Shown piece by piece: positions 33,001 through 42,538 of a DNA stretch of 64,000 nucleotides (within the stretch, counting starts at the first letter, position 1; the number at the start of each line of letters is the position of its first letter). The DNA is taken from positions 15,376,001-15,440,000 of the forward strand of contig OY992838.1 of the NCBI GenBank assembly GCA_963921425.1. The letters are read 5' to 3'. The notes under the pieces were generated by a model, which saw only the letters and a list, made by a program, of their open reading frames with translations, was not told the DNA's origin and made no database searches. The stretch comes from Dryas octopetala. Taxonomy: Eukaryota > Streptophyta > Magnoliopsida > Rosales > Rosaceae. A program made the position numbers and the translations under genes.

Positions 33001-34516
33001 TCCTCCTTCAATTAGTTTGGAATCTCTTAAAACTTTTACTCTCTCTGCGTGCTCAAGACTCGAGAATTTTCCCGAAATTAAAGGAAATATGAAAAGCTTG
33101 TTGGAGCTTCATCTAGATGGGACTGCCATAAAGGAATTACCTCCATCAATTGAAGGCTTGACTGGTCTTACTTTGTTGGATTTAAGGGACTGCAAAAACC
33201 TTTTGGGTCTTCCAAGTACCATTAAATATCTGACATCTCTGAAAAGTCTCATTCTAACAGGTTGCACAAAACTTGATGGCATACCTGAGAATCTGCATTG
33301 TGTGGAATTTCTGGAGGAGCTTGATATAAGTGGAACTGCTGTAAGAGATTTTGCGTCCATTGCAAATATGAAGAATCTAAAATATCTATCCATCCAAGGA
33401 TGTGAAGATCAACCTTCAAAATCATGGCTTAGAAAGAGCGTTGTCTCCATGAGCTCGTTGTTGCCTACTTCACTGTCAAGTTTAAGTTTTTTGACAGATC
33501 TAAATTTAAGTGATCGCAGTCTAATGGAAGGACCAAAATTTCCAGATGATCTTGGCAGCTTATTGTCCTTAAAACGCTTAAATTTGAGTTATAATAATTT
33601 CACCCGCTTACCAGATGGCATCTCTCAACTCTCCAAGCTTGAATCTCTCGACTTGAGAAATTGTAGCAGGCTTCAATTGCTCCCTAAGAAGCTTCCATTA
33701 AGTGTTCGACATGTGGAAGCAAAGGAATGTACTTCACTGATAGATTTTCCGAATCAATACATACTATGTGGAGAAAATACTATCAATACCTACATTTCAC
33801 CCAAGAATCAAGAACTTGGTATGTTAAGTCGGGGCGAATCTACAAGACTTACTGTAGATTACTGTCGAACGTTGTTTTATACTGTCCATGGTTTTTTGCG
33901 AAGGGATCATAGTGTAATGGACTATTTGATTACTTGGAACCAAAATGAAATTCCAAAGTGGTTTAGCAATACAGTTACTGGCGATTCCATAGTCATCTCA
34001 ATACCTCCAGGATTGAAAAAATATTATAAGAGGTGGATGGGGGTTGCTGCTGTTGTCTTACTCAAGGGACCCCCTGATGTCTCCGTCATTGAATCGGATT
34101 CAGAAACTTCTAATTACTTCTGTCGGTGCAAATTGAAAACTCAAGAATTTTCAATGGAACGAATATATCTCTTTAAGGACAATATACAGCACAACTGCGT
34201 GAGTTCAATATTTCGTTCTCTTTGTATTTTCTTTGTACCTTGTGCGTGGTTTCCAGAGCTGTTAAATAAATCAAGTGCAATGGAGGCTTCATTTGAAACC
34301 AACCAAGACATTGAGGTTCAGAAATGTGGGATTCGTCTACTATATGAAGAAGATGTTGAAGAGTTTATCCAAACTGTAGTGCGGCAGTGTTTTAATACTG
34401 AAGTCAGACAGTACTGCAATGGAAGCCAAGATGATCGAGACACATCTGAATCTGGGTGGTATAATCTGGTGGATAACAAATTCAGATGGTATAGAATACA
34501 TATTGAGATGGTATAG
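24100..34516 (+). CDS. TNL-B: TIR-NB-ARC-LRR-C-JID immune receptor, apparently intact
   Basis: Exons 24100-24605, 31236-32325, 32427-32705 and 32804-34516 join in frame (506+1090+279+1713 bases) to give 1195 residues, typical for a TNL. TIR is at residues 19-155 with the catalytic Glu near 95; NB-ARC about 170-530 with P-loop GMAGIGKTT (Lys 232), LIILDDVD 303-310, GSRIIITSRD, GLPLA 390-394 and IHD at 492-494 in place of MHD; LRRs about 560-960; post-LRR C-JID-like domain from about 1000 (NEIPKWFSN). The expected product is a cytosolic or nuclear receptor whose effector-triggered tetramer makes TIR signalling nucleotides for EDS1 complexes; this is family knowledge. It is the only unbroken copy here. 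Oddities are the 6.6 kb intron 1 full of transposons, and early termination in exon 4 compared with the three-module layout of A and C. Confidence 0.88.
25079..25900 (-). mobile_element. LTR-like fossil, probably a solo LTR
   Basis: On the minus strand the block opens TGTTGGAATATGCCCTAAAG, a form common for plant copia LTRs, and it has no coding sequence. It interrupts the similarity between the two arms: left-arm similarity ends near CATATTCATATTCTAC and resumes at TAATTTGCTTT. The far end and target duplication are unclear, so its limits are approximate. Confidence 0.5.
27088..27953. mobile_element. Foldback element, 866 bp, 9-bp target duplication
   Basis: The halves are imperfect reverse complements around about 27520, with ends TGCTTATTTACTAG and, inverted, GGCTTATTTATTAC. 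Target duplication TCTAGAAAA lies at 27079-27087 and 27954-27962. The opposite arm has one TCTAGAAAA-type site (near 5790, reverse strand) with no insert. The core matches the 13927-15108 element while the outer 100-odd bases differ. The 9-base duplication suggests a MULE-type origin. Confidence 0.85.
27963..28668. other. Intron sequence; short match to left arm then unassigned
   Basis: The first part (to about 28210, including GCAGACGCGCGACCGCAT) mirrors 5640-5760 in the left arm. After that the arms differ. A palindromic AACCGGTTTGGGTTGG stretch (28490-28640) resembles hAT-type MITE ends. No coding sequence. Confidence 0.4.
28669..29348. mobile_element. Non-autonomous MULE-like element, 680 bp, 9-bp target duplication
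   Basis: Terminal inverted repeats of about 165 bases pair TACATTTACATCCACCAAC at the left with its reverse complement at the right. They share blocks such as CCATTAACTAACAAAAA and GGTCCATCCGTTAG. Target duplication TTAAAAATA lies at 28660-28668 and 29349-29357. The interior has no protein. The left arm lacks the element, though the surrounding arm similarity is poor here. Confidence 0.85.
29358..29951. other. AT-rich intron stretch; nothing recognised
   Basis: About 600 bases with no supported frame. The last 60 or so bases (ATTCATTAGTTAAAACATTA and onward) match the left arm in inverted orientation. Confidence 0.4.
29952..30020. repeat. (CT)n microsatellite
   Basis: A 69-base pure CT run, the inverted counterpart of the GA arrays at 4789-5007 and 44559-44792. 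Confidence 0.9.
31236..32325 (+). CDS. TNL-B exon 2: NB-ARC domain
   Basis: 363 codons from YESKVIEDIVQ to LVKNK, closed by GTAAGAG. All NB-ARC motifs are present without interruption. The P-loop is GMAGIGKTT (Ala for the third residue of the usual GMGG) and the MHD box reads IHD. The exon also carries SRLWLREDIIRVL after IHD, the stretch lost by frameshift in TNL-A. Confidence 0.92.
32427..32705 (+). CDS. TNL-B exon 3: NB-LRR junction and first LRRs
   Basis: 93 codons from GTSKVQGIFLNLARKEE to IKQLWSGQK, phase 0 at both ends, TATTAG acceptor and GTAAGA donor. Same length as in A and C. Confidence 0.9.
32804..34516 (+). CDS. TNL-B exon 4: LRR domain and C-JID-like module 1
   Basis: Opens NWSRLQFIDMSYSQYL. 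About a dozen LRRs follow (for example LTLLNMRGCKYVKSLP, LKRLNLSYNNFTRLP), then the post-LRR domain with NEIPKWFSN, RWMGVAAVVLLKG and VQKCGIRLLYEEDV. The stop is at 34514-34516. A donor equivalent to A and C exists (AGATG|GTATAG at 34488), but splicing there into the exon 5 remnant shifts frame, so ending in exon 4 is the simplest protein. GATGGTATAGAA is duplicated near the stop. Confidence 0.88.
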   Translation, partial: NWSRLQFIDMSYSQYLIKTPNFSEVPNLVTLVLEGCIGLVEVHPSIGNLKKLTLLNMRGCKYVKSLPPSISLESLKTFTLSACSRLENFPEIKGNMKSLLELHLDGTAIKELPPSIEGLTGLTLLDLRDCKNLLGLPSTIKYLTSLKSLILTGCTKLDGIPENLHCVEFLEELDISGTAVRDFASIANMKNLKYLSIQGCEDQPSKSWLRKSVVSMSSLLPTSLSSLSFLTDLNLSDRSLMEGPKFPDDLGSLLSLKRLNLSYNNFTRLPDGISQLSKLESLDLRNCSRLQLLPKKLPLSVRHVEAKECTSLIDFPNQYILCGENTINTYISPKNQELGMLSRGESTRLTVDYCRTLFYTVHGFLRRDHSVMDYLITWNQNEIPKWFSNTVTGDSIVISIPPGLKKYYKRWMGVAAVVLLKGPPDVSVIESDSETSNYFCRCKLKTQEFSMERIYLFKDNIQHNCVSSIFRSLCIFFVPCAWFPELLNKSSAMEASFETNQDIEVQKCGIRLLYEEDVEEFIQTVVRQCFNTEVRQYCNGSQDDRDTSESGWYNLVDNKFRWYRIHIEMV

Positions 34517-34629
34517 AATTTAAACTTTTTGAGAATTACTTACATAGTTACATTGCTACTTATTAAAACTTGTTAAATTCATAATTGTCGACGTTTTTCT
34601 TGCATTTGGTATACATTGCATTATTGCAG

Positions 34630-34716
34630 CCCAGGAGTCATTAATTCCAAGTTCTGAAGAAGTTTCCATAATTCTGCTGAGAAAGAACATTGAGTCATTT
34701 CTTCCAAGATACCTTG

Positions 34717-34718
<2 letters not shown>
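34630..34718 (+). pseudogene. TNL-B exon 5 remnant
   Basis: Matches the 85-base linker exon of A and C (ESLIPSSEEVSIILLRK) but has a 4-base addition (CCCA) next to the acceptor. Either available AG acceptor gives the wrong phase from exon 4, so the modules downstream are probably not translated in B. Confidence 0.65.

Positions 34719-34760
<42 letters not shown>
34719..34760. repeat. (CT)n tract at the donor of the exon 5 remnant
   Basis: Begins directly at GAG|GTCTCT, as in A and C. A second tract (34925-34948) follows the exon 6 remnant at the same kind of junction. Confidence 0.85.
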
Positions 34761-34761
<1 letters not shown>

Positions 34762-34793
34762 GTACTCATATTAATTATGAGTTTTTCCTGCAG

Positions 34794-34924
34794 GGACTAA
34801 ACCATGAGTGTCAAAAATATGATTATTTTGTAAGCGGAAACCCAGTGTGGTTCAACATTTCTGAACCACACTATATGATTATTTTGCAATGTGGGATTCG
34901 TCTACTATATGAAGAAGATATATG
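34794..34924 (+). pseudogene. TNL-B exon 6 remnant: shortened module 2 with a patch from exon 4
   Basis: Starts GLNHECQKYDYFVSGNP, then WFNISEP like A and C, then jumps to CGIRLLYEED before the ATATATG|GTCTCT donor. The last part (about 34889-34916) repeats more than 25 bases of exon 4 exactly (near 34325). The middle of module 2 is missing. Confidence 0.7.
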
Positions 34925-35014
34925 GTCTCTCTCTCTCTCTCTCTCTCATATTACAATTTGATCTCTCGAGAAATTAATATCTGACATTTGAATTTTTTCT
35001 TTATTTACAAACAG

Positions 35015-35527
35015 TTCTCGTCTGCTGTAAACCGGCGTGGACATACCTTCACTGGAACTGAAATTCCCAAGTGGTTCATGCATTTGAACAAAGACTACTA
35101 TGCGCGAATCCAAGTGCCTCCAAATTTGTTCAATGATGATGATTGGATAGGGATTGCTGTCTGTGCTTCTTTATCGATGCACAAACAGCCAAGCATCCTT
35201 CTCGACACTCCTGATTCAGAGTTCACTCATAGGCTTCTTTTTTTTCTGGACACCAATGTTTCTCTTCTTTCTGGGTACCATATAATTGAACTGATGGGGA
35301 TGCATGCATGCGATATCATTGGGTTCATATACATAGCACGCACTGAATTTCCTCAATCGTGGAATCAATGTAATCGCATTGGTGCAACTGTTGAATCCAA
35401 TAACCCAGACTTAGTAGTTCGTGAATGTGCCCTACGTCTAGTGTTCAAGGAGGATGTGGAAGAGCTTGTACAAACATTGACCCACCTCTACATGCAATTT
35501 GTCCCGCACACAAGCAAAGTATGGTAA
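35015..35527 (+). pseudogene. TNL-B exon 7 remnant: post-LRR module 3
   Basis: Open from the TTTACAAACAG acceptor for 170 codons to TAA. It carries GTEIPKWFMHLNKD, DDDWIGIAVCASLSM and the closing VRECALRLVFKEDVEELV, the same plan as modules 1 and 2. The frame is clean, so either it was lost from the transcript recently or it is still used in an isoform not evident here. Confidence 0.65.
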
Positions 35528-35925
35528 TCAAAATATAGCACCGGAACCCATGAAAGATTAGTTAAGAAAGCTTAGTGATATCAAAATGAAGTACAAAAGT
35601 ATTTCAAATTTTGTTACTTTTAATTTGGGCTAGTGTTGAGCTCATTTTATTTATAATTTTTATCTTTAAATTCATACATTTTTTGCCCATGTCTTTTAGC
35701 ATTTTTTTAGTATTTTACTTCTTATTTTAATTATCTAGTTATTTACTTAGTTTTATGGGTTTTCATTTTATTTTCTAGATTATATTATGTTTGTATTTAT
35801 TTTATTAGTTTTAATATTATGAATTTTTAATTTTATTATTGATTAGTTTTATTTGTGTTTTGTAGGTTTTTGAAGTTAAAAGCCCAAATAATAGAAAGAA
35901 GAAAAGAAGAAGCAACAGCCCAAAA

Positions 35926-36836
35926 AAGAGAGCTTTACATATCTGCAATTGTCAAATTATTAATTGGAGCATAGCACTATAGTAGATTGGGGAGCAGAGA
36001 AGAGAGGACGGGGGGAGAAGGAGGGAAGCTTTGGGGTTAACAAGAAAACATAGTGTTTGGTTATTGGGTTAAAAAATTTTAAAAATAACACGTCTCATCT
36101 TATTTGGCAACATATATTGATTATTTGGTGAATATTTTTGGTTGGTGAATTTGTCATATTTTCACATGATTAATTGATTATGGGCTTTCTTTTTTCTTTT
36201 TCTTTTTCCATGAATTGATTATGTGTTTAAAATATAGTGTCTATAGAAAAGTAACTCCCAAATAAGTTTTAATGAAAGTTTAAACTAGAATTACCAAATT
36301 GTATAAAACGTGGCCTTTTTTCAGTAAAAATCAAATAAACCACAATGATGACACATATGAATACATGATCACTAACTTACCTCATCTAGGATGGAGATGA
36401 ACTCGAGCACCACCATCTGAGCTTAAAACATTTGAGCGCATCGATCACCCATGACTAAACTTGATAATCTTCACCAACTTAGACTAAACATAGATGCACA
36501 AACTCTAACTTATCTAATGTTTACGAAGATAGGTTTGTCTTAGAAACTTGCCAATTAAATATATTTACATTGACATTTGTGAGGTTGTTTTGGAATTGTT
36601 TTCTTAGAAAGATATTATGGTTTTGTTAAATCACGTTTGTTTTGATTAAGGAATTGTGTTAAATTAAATACATGTTAAAACCAGTGGTCTTACTGTAATG
36701 TATGGAATCTTAGGAGTTATATAAAAGTACGATAGAATGTGTCTGTGTAAATTAATCCTTAAGTGTTTTTATATTGATGCTAATACTTTTTTGAGGAATT
36801 TCAATAGACGAGATTATGTAAAAATGATTTAAAACC
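35926..36836. repeat. Dispersed repeat R, distal part (copy 3)
   Basis: Matches about 17310-18228 in the same orientation, from AGAGCTTTACATATCTGC to GACGAGATTATGTAAAAA. It continues smoothly past the point where the MULE-like piece interrupts the copy at 18229. Confidence 0.7.
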
Positions 36837-36989
36837 TCGAGGATGCCATTGTATTTTCTGACCTCATAAGTTATGAAATGAGGATAAACGACTTAAGGGT
36901 GTGCGCATAATTAACCTTTACAATCATCAAATTATCCAAGCAATTTAGAAAGATCAAGCAGATCACTTTATATTTAATCCTAAATAACT

Positions 36990-38070
36990 AGGTGTTGAAA
37001 ACAATTGGTGAGGGCAAAATAGGAAAAAACCAGCCAACGGTAAAAATTCTCTACAATCCCTACTCAAAATATGACAAATTCACCAACCAAAAATATTCAC
37101 CAAATAGCTTTAGAAATTAATCAAGAACAATATGAGAACCTTTTTGTCCTCAAAATATATGTGGCCAAATAAGATGAGATGTGCCCAATGTACTATAGTG
37201 TTGTGGCTCCAGTTAATAATTTGACAATTGCAGATATGTAAAGCTCTATTTTTTTTTTTTTTTTTTGTCAGAAATTTTCCTCTGCAACATCACAATTTCT
37301 TCTCCTCTTCACTTCTCTTTCCTCAGCAAAACACCACAACACCCCAACAAATACACATTTGTACACTCAACAAATAACAAAGCAAAGATGTCCTTGGGTT
37401 CGCAGTAGAATATGCACTAAAATAAAATATACTTTTGAGATTGAATAAACAAAGTGTGGTGGCGTGACCTGGCTTGATCATCTAAGGAAAAAACTAAAAT
37501 AGACCTTGCATGCACAACTTAAACAGCACATAGAAAAGCTATACTAGTCTAAACAGAAGGGGTATATGAGATTTTGAATTGAAATGATCAAGAGTTATAA
37601 CGTGATAGAGAAAAAAAGATTATATATTATACTTCAAAATGATAGAGCTCTTCACTATATATACATGCAGTCTTCCAAGTTTCATAGAAGCACTACTCAA
37701 TGGTTAAACACTTAAATTATCCCTCCTTAAGTAAGAGAATAAATAACATACAATCTGTCAAGTATGAAAACAAATGATATTCTTATAACCAAATAATTAA
37801 TAAAGCAACGAATTTAGCATAAGAAAATATCTAGCACAATCTGTAATAGGTACTAGAGAAAGGAATTGTTTCTCTTCCCCACTGGGAAGGCAGCCAGTAC
37901 TGGTTAAACAATACAAGTCAACCATGCAATATCGATTTCTAACTCTTCTTCCTTGTCACCTTTCAATGCGATCATACTTCCGTGCCAATGACTTAATGAC
38001 TTTGATAATCACTGAGTAATATCATGTACGTGTGCAACAAGCAAAAGGAAATATCAAACAAGCTATTGCA
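36990..38070. repeat. Dispersed repeat R, inverted (copy 4)
   Basis: Reverse complement of about 16490-17600 with small indels. With copy 3 it forms an imperfect inverted pair around about 36900. Confidence 0.7.
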
Positions 38071-38233
38071 CTAGCCCAAATTAAAAGTAACAAAATTTGA
38101 TCTAATGAGAAAGGTAAAAGGCTACTTACAAGTTACAACTCCCACGTACGTCTGCCCTAGCTTGTACTTCATTTTGAGATCACTAAGCTTTCTTAACTAA
38201 TATTCTTTCATAGGTTCCGGTGTTATATATTGA

Positions 38234-38764
38234 TTACCATAAATACTCTGCTAATTGTGTGCAGGACAGACTGTTGCGGAGGGTCAATGTTTGTACAAGC
38301 TCTTCCACATCCTCCTTGAACACTAGACGTAGGGCACATTCACGAACTCCTAAGCCAACTGGGTTATTGGATTCAACAGTTGCACCAATGCGATTACATT
38401 GATTCCACGATTGAGGAAATTCAGTACGTGCTATGTATATGAACCGAATGATATCGCATGCATGCATCCCCATCAGTTTAATTATATGGCACCCATAAAG
38501 GAGTTCACCGCCACAAGAAACATTGGTGTCCAGAGTACAAATAAACCCATGAGTAAACTCTAAATCAGGATTGTTGAGAATGACGACGCTTGGATGTTTG
38601 TGCATCGATACAGAAACACAGACAGCAATCCCTATCCAATCATCATCATTGAACAAATTTGGAAGCACTTGGATTCGCGCATAGTTGTCTTTGTTCAAAT
38701 GCATGAACCACTTGGGAATTTCAGTTCCAGTGAACGTATGTCCAAAGTGTTTAGCAGACGAGAA
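38234..38764 (-). pseudogene. TNL-C exon 7: post-LRR module 3
   Basis: Open frame with GTEIPKWFMHLNKDN, DDDWIGIAVCVSVSM, RECALRLVFKEDVEELV and a stop after AEYLW. Differs from B at the extreme C-terminus. It is the best-preserved view of module 3 in the A/C type. Confidence 0.75.
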
Positions 38765-38831
38765 CTGTTTGTAAATAAAGAAAAAATTCAAATGTGAGAT
38801 ATTAATTTCTCGAGAGATCAAATTCTAATAT

Positions 38832-38841
38832 GAGAGAGAGA

Positions 38842-38890
<49 letters not shown>
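38832..38890. repeat. (GA)n microsatellite at the exon 6 donor of TNL-C
   Basis: A GA run with one GGG interruption. On the gene strand it is a CT tract starting at the donor ATATATG|GTCTCT. Confidence 0.9.
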
Positions 38891-38891
<1 letters not shown>

Positions 38892-40078
38892 ATATATCTA
38901 AAATCACTTTCACATTCCTCTGCCGTTAGCTGACTTGAGACATTTTCTCCAGAAGTATAATTTTCTTTTCCAGCATCCAAATCCAATTCACGACTTTCCA
39001 ACTTTATGAAATTTAACCAATCTGTTACCAGCAATTTATTATAATCATCAAAGGAAATATCTGAGCTGCGTAATATACATTGGGTGATTGCCTGGACAAA
39101 CTGTTGTAAATTTTGGTGGTACAAAATACGGAGCCCACACATTTGAACCTTTACATCAGGACTATTGGTTTTAAAGGAAGCGCAGATTTTTCTTGATGAT
39201 TCGTGAGTGAACCAGTCAACATTCATCATTGCCCGCGGTATGTAAGTAACTAAAAGTTGAGGTTTGACAGCTGATATTCTATTTAGCGACAGAACTAAAC
39301 CTATCTCATGATCAGGATATTTACCCATTTGGAGTCGACAAAAAACATGATAATCATCTTGTTAGAGATTTAGAGGGTGTTTAGGACACTTGTAGCTAAT
39401 GGCTTGTGTAAGCTTCTATTAGCTACTTATGTTTGATATGAGAAACTTGGGTGAAAAGTATTAGAGTGGAGTGGAGACCTTAGTTAGAAATAGGACAATT
39501 TTATTTAGAAGTAGAGGAGGAATACAAGGCTTTAGTAGATGTCTAGGACAATATGACTTAGAAGTAGTGGCTTTTAGCATTGCCTCTTGCTTACACTTAG
39601 ATATGGGTACATGCTATATATATAGAGAGTAGATGAACCTACTTGACTTCTCTAGAACATCTATTATCCACATGTTTATCATATATTCTAGATAATTCCA
39701 CAAATTCTTAGACTTGTCTAGTTAAGATAGTTACTAATAGATTTATCTAGAATACTCTTTCTTCTTATCAAGCTATCTTCTAGACTTTTAGAATTATGTA
39801 GAACTATGTGGAATATTCTAGCTTTAATTTGTATGGGCTTTGAGGAAGTCTCTAGAATTTTGTAGTATTTTCCAATAATGTGCATTAATTTTCAACACAT
39901 CTCCTAACATAGGCCTGTTCACTTCAACTGATACGCATAGAGCAAATCCCATCCACTTCTTACACATACGTAGATTTGGTGGCAGATCTATTGACATGTA
40001 GGACCTAACTTTAGGGTTGAACCACTCTGGGCTTCCATTTACAAAATAATTATAGCCATGACATTTATGGTTTAGTCC
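38891..40078 (-). pseudogene. TNL-C exon 6: post-LRR module 2, split by a solo LTR
   Basis: The 5' part (40078-39898) gives GLNHKCHGYNYFVNG, SPEWFNP and KKWMGFALCVSVEV. The 3' part continues QMGKYPDHEIGLVLS and ends with the closing strand VQMCGLRILYHQNL and a Lys/Glu-rich tail. The 538-base solo LTR (39360-39897) separates them. TNL-A has the uninterrupted form. Confidence 0.8.
39360..39897. mobile_element. Solo LTR, 538 bp, target duplication CATCT
   Basis: Begins TGTTAGAG and ends TTCAACA (TG...CA), flanked by CATCT at 39355-39359 and 39898-39902. TNL-A (near 80) has a single CATCT and no insert. It carries a TATATATA-type box near 39615 and no coding sequence. It is the fossil left after recombination between two LTRs. 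The family is not identified; it is different from the elements at 46-64 kb. Confidence 0.9.
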
Positions 40079-40100
40079 CTGCAGGAAAAACTGATAATTA

Positions 40101-40104
<4 letters not shown>

Positions 40105-40143
<39 letters not shown>
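40105..40143. repeat. (GA)n microsatellite in TNL-C intron 5
   Basis: Same position as the tract at 268-337 in TNL-A but shorter. Confidence 0.9.
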
Positions 40144-40145
<2 letters not shown>

Positions 40146-40228
40146 CAAGGTATCTTGGAAGAAATGACTCAATGTTCTTTCTCAGCAGAATTATGGAACC
40201 TTCTTCAGAACTTGGAATTAATGACTCC
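40144..40228 (-). pseudogene. TNL-C exon 5 (85 bp linker exon)
   Basis: Same length and splice signals as in TNL-A; encodes ESLIPSSEEGSIILLRK and onward to RYLE. Confidence 0.7.
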
Positions 40229-40339
40229 CTGCAATAATGCAATATATACCAAATATAAGAAAAACGTCGACAATTATGAATTTAACAAGTTTTAATAAGA
40301 AGCAATGTAAGTAATTCTCAAAAACTTTAAATTCTATAC

Positions 40340-42060
40340 CATCTCAACATGTTATCCACCAGATTATACCACCCAGATTCAAATGTGTCTCCATCATCTT
40401 GGTTTTGATTGCAGTACTGTTGGAGTCTAGAATACTGCGTCACTGCAGTTTGGATAAACCCTGCAACATCTTGTTCATATAGTAGACGAATCCCACATTT
40501 CTGAACCTCAATGCCTTGGTAGGTTTCAAATGAAGCCTCCATTGCACTTGATTTATTTAACAACTCTGGAAAGCTCACACAAGGTTGATAGAAAATACAA
40601 AGAGGAGGAGATATTGAACTCATGCAGTTGTGCTGTTTACTGCCATTCAAGAGAAATGGTTGCATTGAAAATTCTTGAGTTTTCAATTTGCACTGACAGA
40701 AGTAATTAGAAGTTTCTGAATCTGATTCAATGAGAGAGACATCAGGGGGTCCCTTGAGTAAGACAACAGCAGCAACCCCCATCTACTTCTTATTAGATTT
40801 CAATCTTAGAGGTATTGAGATTACTATGGAATCACCAGTAACTGTATTGCTGAACTACTCTGGAATTTCATTTTGGTTACAAGACAGACAATAGCGATTT
40901 ATACTATGATCCATTAGCTGCAACCTAAGAAAAAAACGTTCGACATAAAATCTACTGTACTTTCTTCTGACATCACAACCTGAAAAACTACTATACCCTC
41001 TTGTGAAGTTGCCCCAACTTAAAGTACAAAGTTCTTGATTCATGGATGAAATGCGGGTATTGACAATAGTTGTTCCCAAGACAGAAGAATACAGTCTGTA
41101 CTGATTCGAAAAATCTATCAGTGAAGTACAATCCTTTGCTTCCGCATGTCGAACACTTAATGGAAGCTTCTTAGGGAGTAATTGAAGCCTGCTCCAATTG
41201 CTCAAGTTGAGAAATTCAAGCTTGGAGAGTTGAGAGATGCCATCTGGTAAGCAGGTGAAATTATTATCACTCAAATTTAAGTCTTTTAAAGATAATAAGC
41301 TGCCAAGATCATCTGGAAATTTTGGTCTTTCCATTAGACTGCAATCACTTAAATTTAGATATGTCAAAGAACTTAAACCTAAGAAGGAAGTAGGCAACAA
41401 AAAGATCATGGAGACAAGGCTCTTTCTAAGCCATGATTTTGAAGGTAGATCTTCATCACATCCTCGGATGGATAGATATTTTAGATTTTTCATATCTGCA
41501 ATGGAAGAAAAATCTCTTACAGTAGTTCCACTTATATCAAGCTCCTCCAGAAATTGATCCACACAATCCAGATTCTCAGGTATGCCATCAAGTTTTGTGC
41601 AACCTGTTAGAATGAGACTTTTCAGAGATGTCAGATATTTAATGGTACTTGGAAGATCCAAAAGGCTTTTGCAGTCCCGTAAATGCAACAAAGTAAGACC
41701 AGTCATGTGATCAATTGATGGAGGTAATTCCTCTATGGCAGTCCCATCTAGATGAAGCTCCAACAAGCTTTTCATATTTCCTTTAATTTCGGGAAACTTC
41801 TTGAGTCTTGAGCAGGCGGAGAGAGTAAAAGTTTTAAGAGATTCCAAACTAATTGAAGGTGGAAGGCTCTTAATAGATTTGCAGTCTCTCATATTCAACA
41901 AAGTAAGTTTTTTGAGATTCCCAATGGATGGGTGAACCTCAACCAATCCTGTACAACCTTCAAGCACCAAAGTCACAAGATTTGGAACCTCACTGAAGTT
42001 TGGGGTCTTGATCAAGTATTGGGAATAACTCATATCGATAAATTGTAGCCTGCTCCAGTT
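40340..42060 (-). pseudogene. TNL-C exon 4: LRR domain and module 1, two stops
   Basis: Same architecture as TNL-A exon 4, one codon longer (VDQF in place of VEF). Open through the LRRs to NQNEIPE, where the expected Trp codon is TAG; a second Trp (KKWMG) is also TAG. The rest (MGVAAVVLLKG to MLRWYRI) is open. Confidence 0.85.
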
Positions 42061-42158
42061 CTGAAAGAAGTCAAAAAATAATCATATGATTTGAAATAAA
42101 TAATTGGTTGCTATAGTTAAGAATTTAAAAATGCATATATAAGAATTAATAATCTTAC

Positions 42159-42437
42159 TTTTTCTCCATTCCATAGTTGTTTGATGCGGCTTGAATACAT
42201 TCTGAGTTCAACAAGCTTGTTTGACTCAAAGTTTGAAGGAAAATAGTCGAATGGATATTCATGCCATTCCAGAAATTGCAACTCCTCGGAAAGACATTTG
42301 ATGTTTCCAGAAAAGTTCCCGTTCCAAATTTTGAGTAATCTTAACTTGTCCATATTTGAGAAGGGATCAGTAATGAAGTGAACCACCTCATCTTTTCTTG
42401 CTAAATTGAGGACTATGCCTTGAACTTTACTCGTTTC
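42159..42437 (-). pseudogene. TNL-C exon 3
   Basis: 279 bases, ETSKVQGIVLNLARKDE to RIKQLWNGEK; the first residue is Glu where A and B have Gly. The frame is clean. Confidence 0.8.
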
Positions 42438-42538
42438 CTAATAAAGAAGAACAAAGAATAAGTTGTTAAGCACACAATTCATATAGCAAACTACAAAGAC
42501 AATAATAATTTGTTTTCCAATCTCTGAATCTCTCTTAC

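Larger units (their letters stand above)
35528..38233. other. Tail-to-tail intergenic region between TNL-B and TNL-C
   Basis: The first 70 or so bases after the B stop (ACCGGAACC, AAGCTTAGTGAT) are mirrored after the C stop, so they are probably 3' UTR. 35600-35925 is T-rich with no gene. Repeat R fragments occupy 35926-36836 and 36990-38070 in opposite orientations. No other gene seen. Confidence 0.6.

Noticed and set aside
13137-34516. A and B as a functional sensor/executor NLR pair with an integrated decoy
   Set aside because: TNL-A is broken, the two are near copies rather than different types, and no unrelated integrated domain is visible.
24100-35527. TNL-B protein continuing into post-LRR modules 2 and 3
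   Set aside because: The CCCA addition at the exon 5 acceptor gives the wrong phase with either AG, so the four-exon form is preferred; an isoform cannot be excluded.
39360-39897. Solo LTR as a copy of the 46-58 kb copia LTR (both start TGTTAG)
   Set aside because: It is one third of the length and unrelated beyond the first six bases; TG...CA ends are shared by most LTRs.
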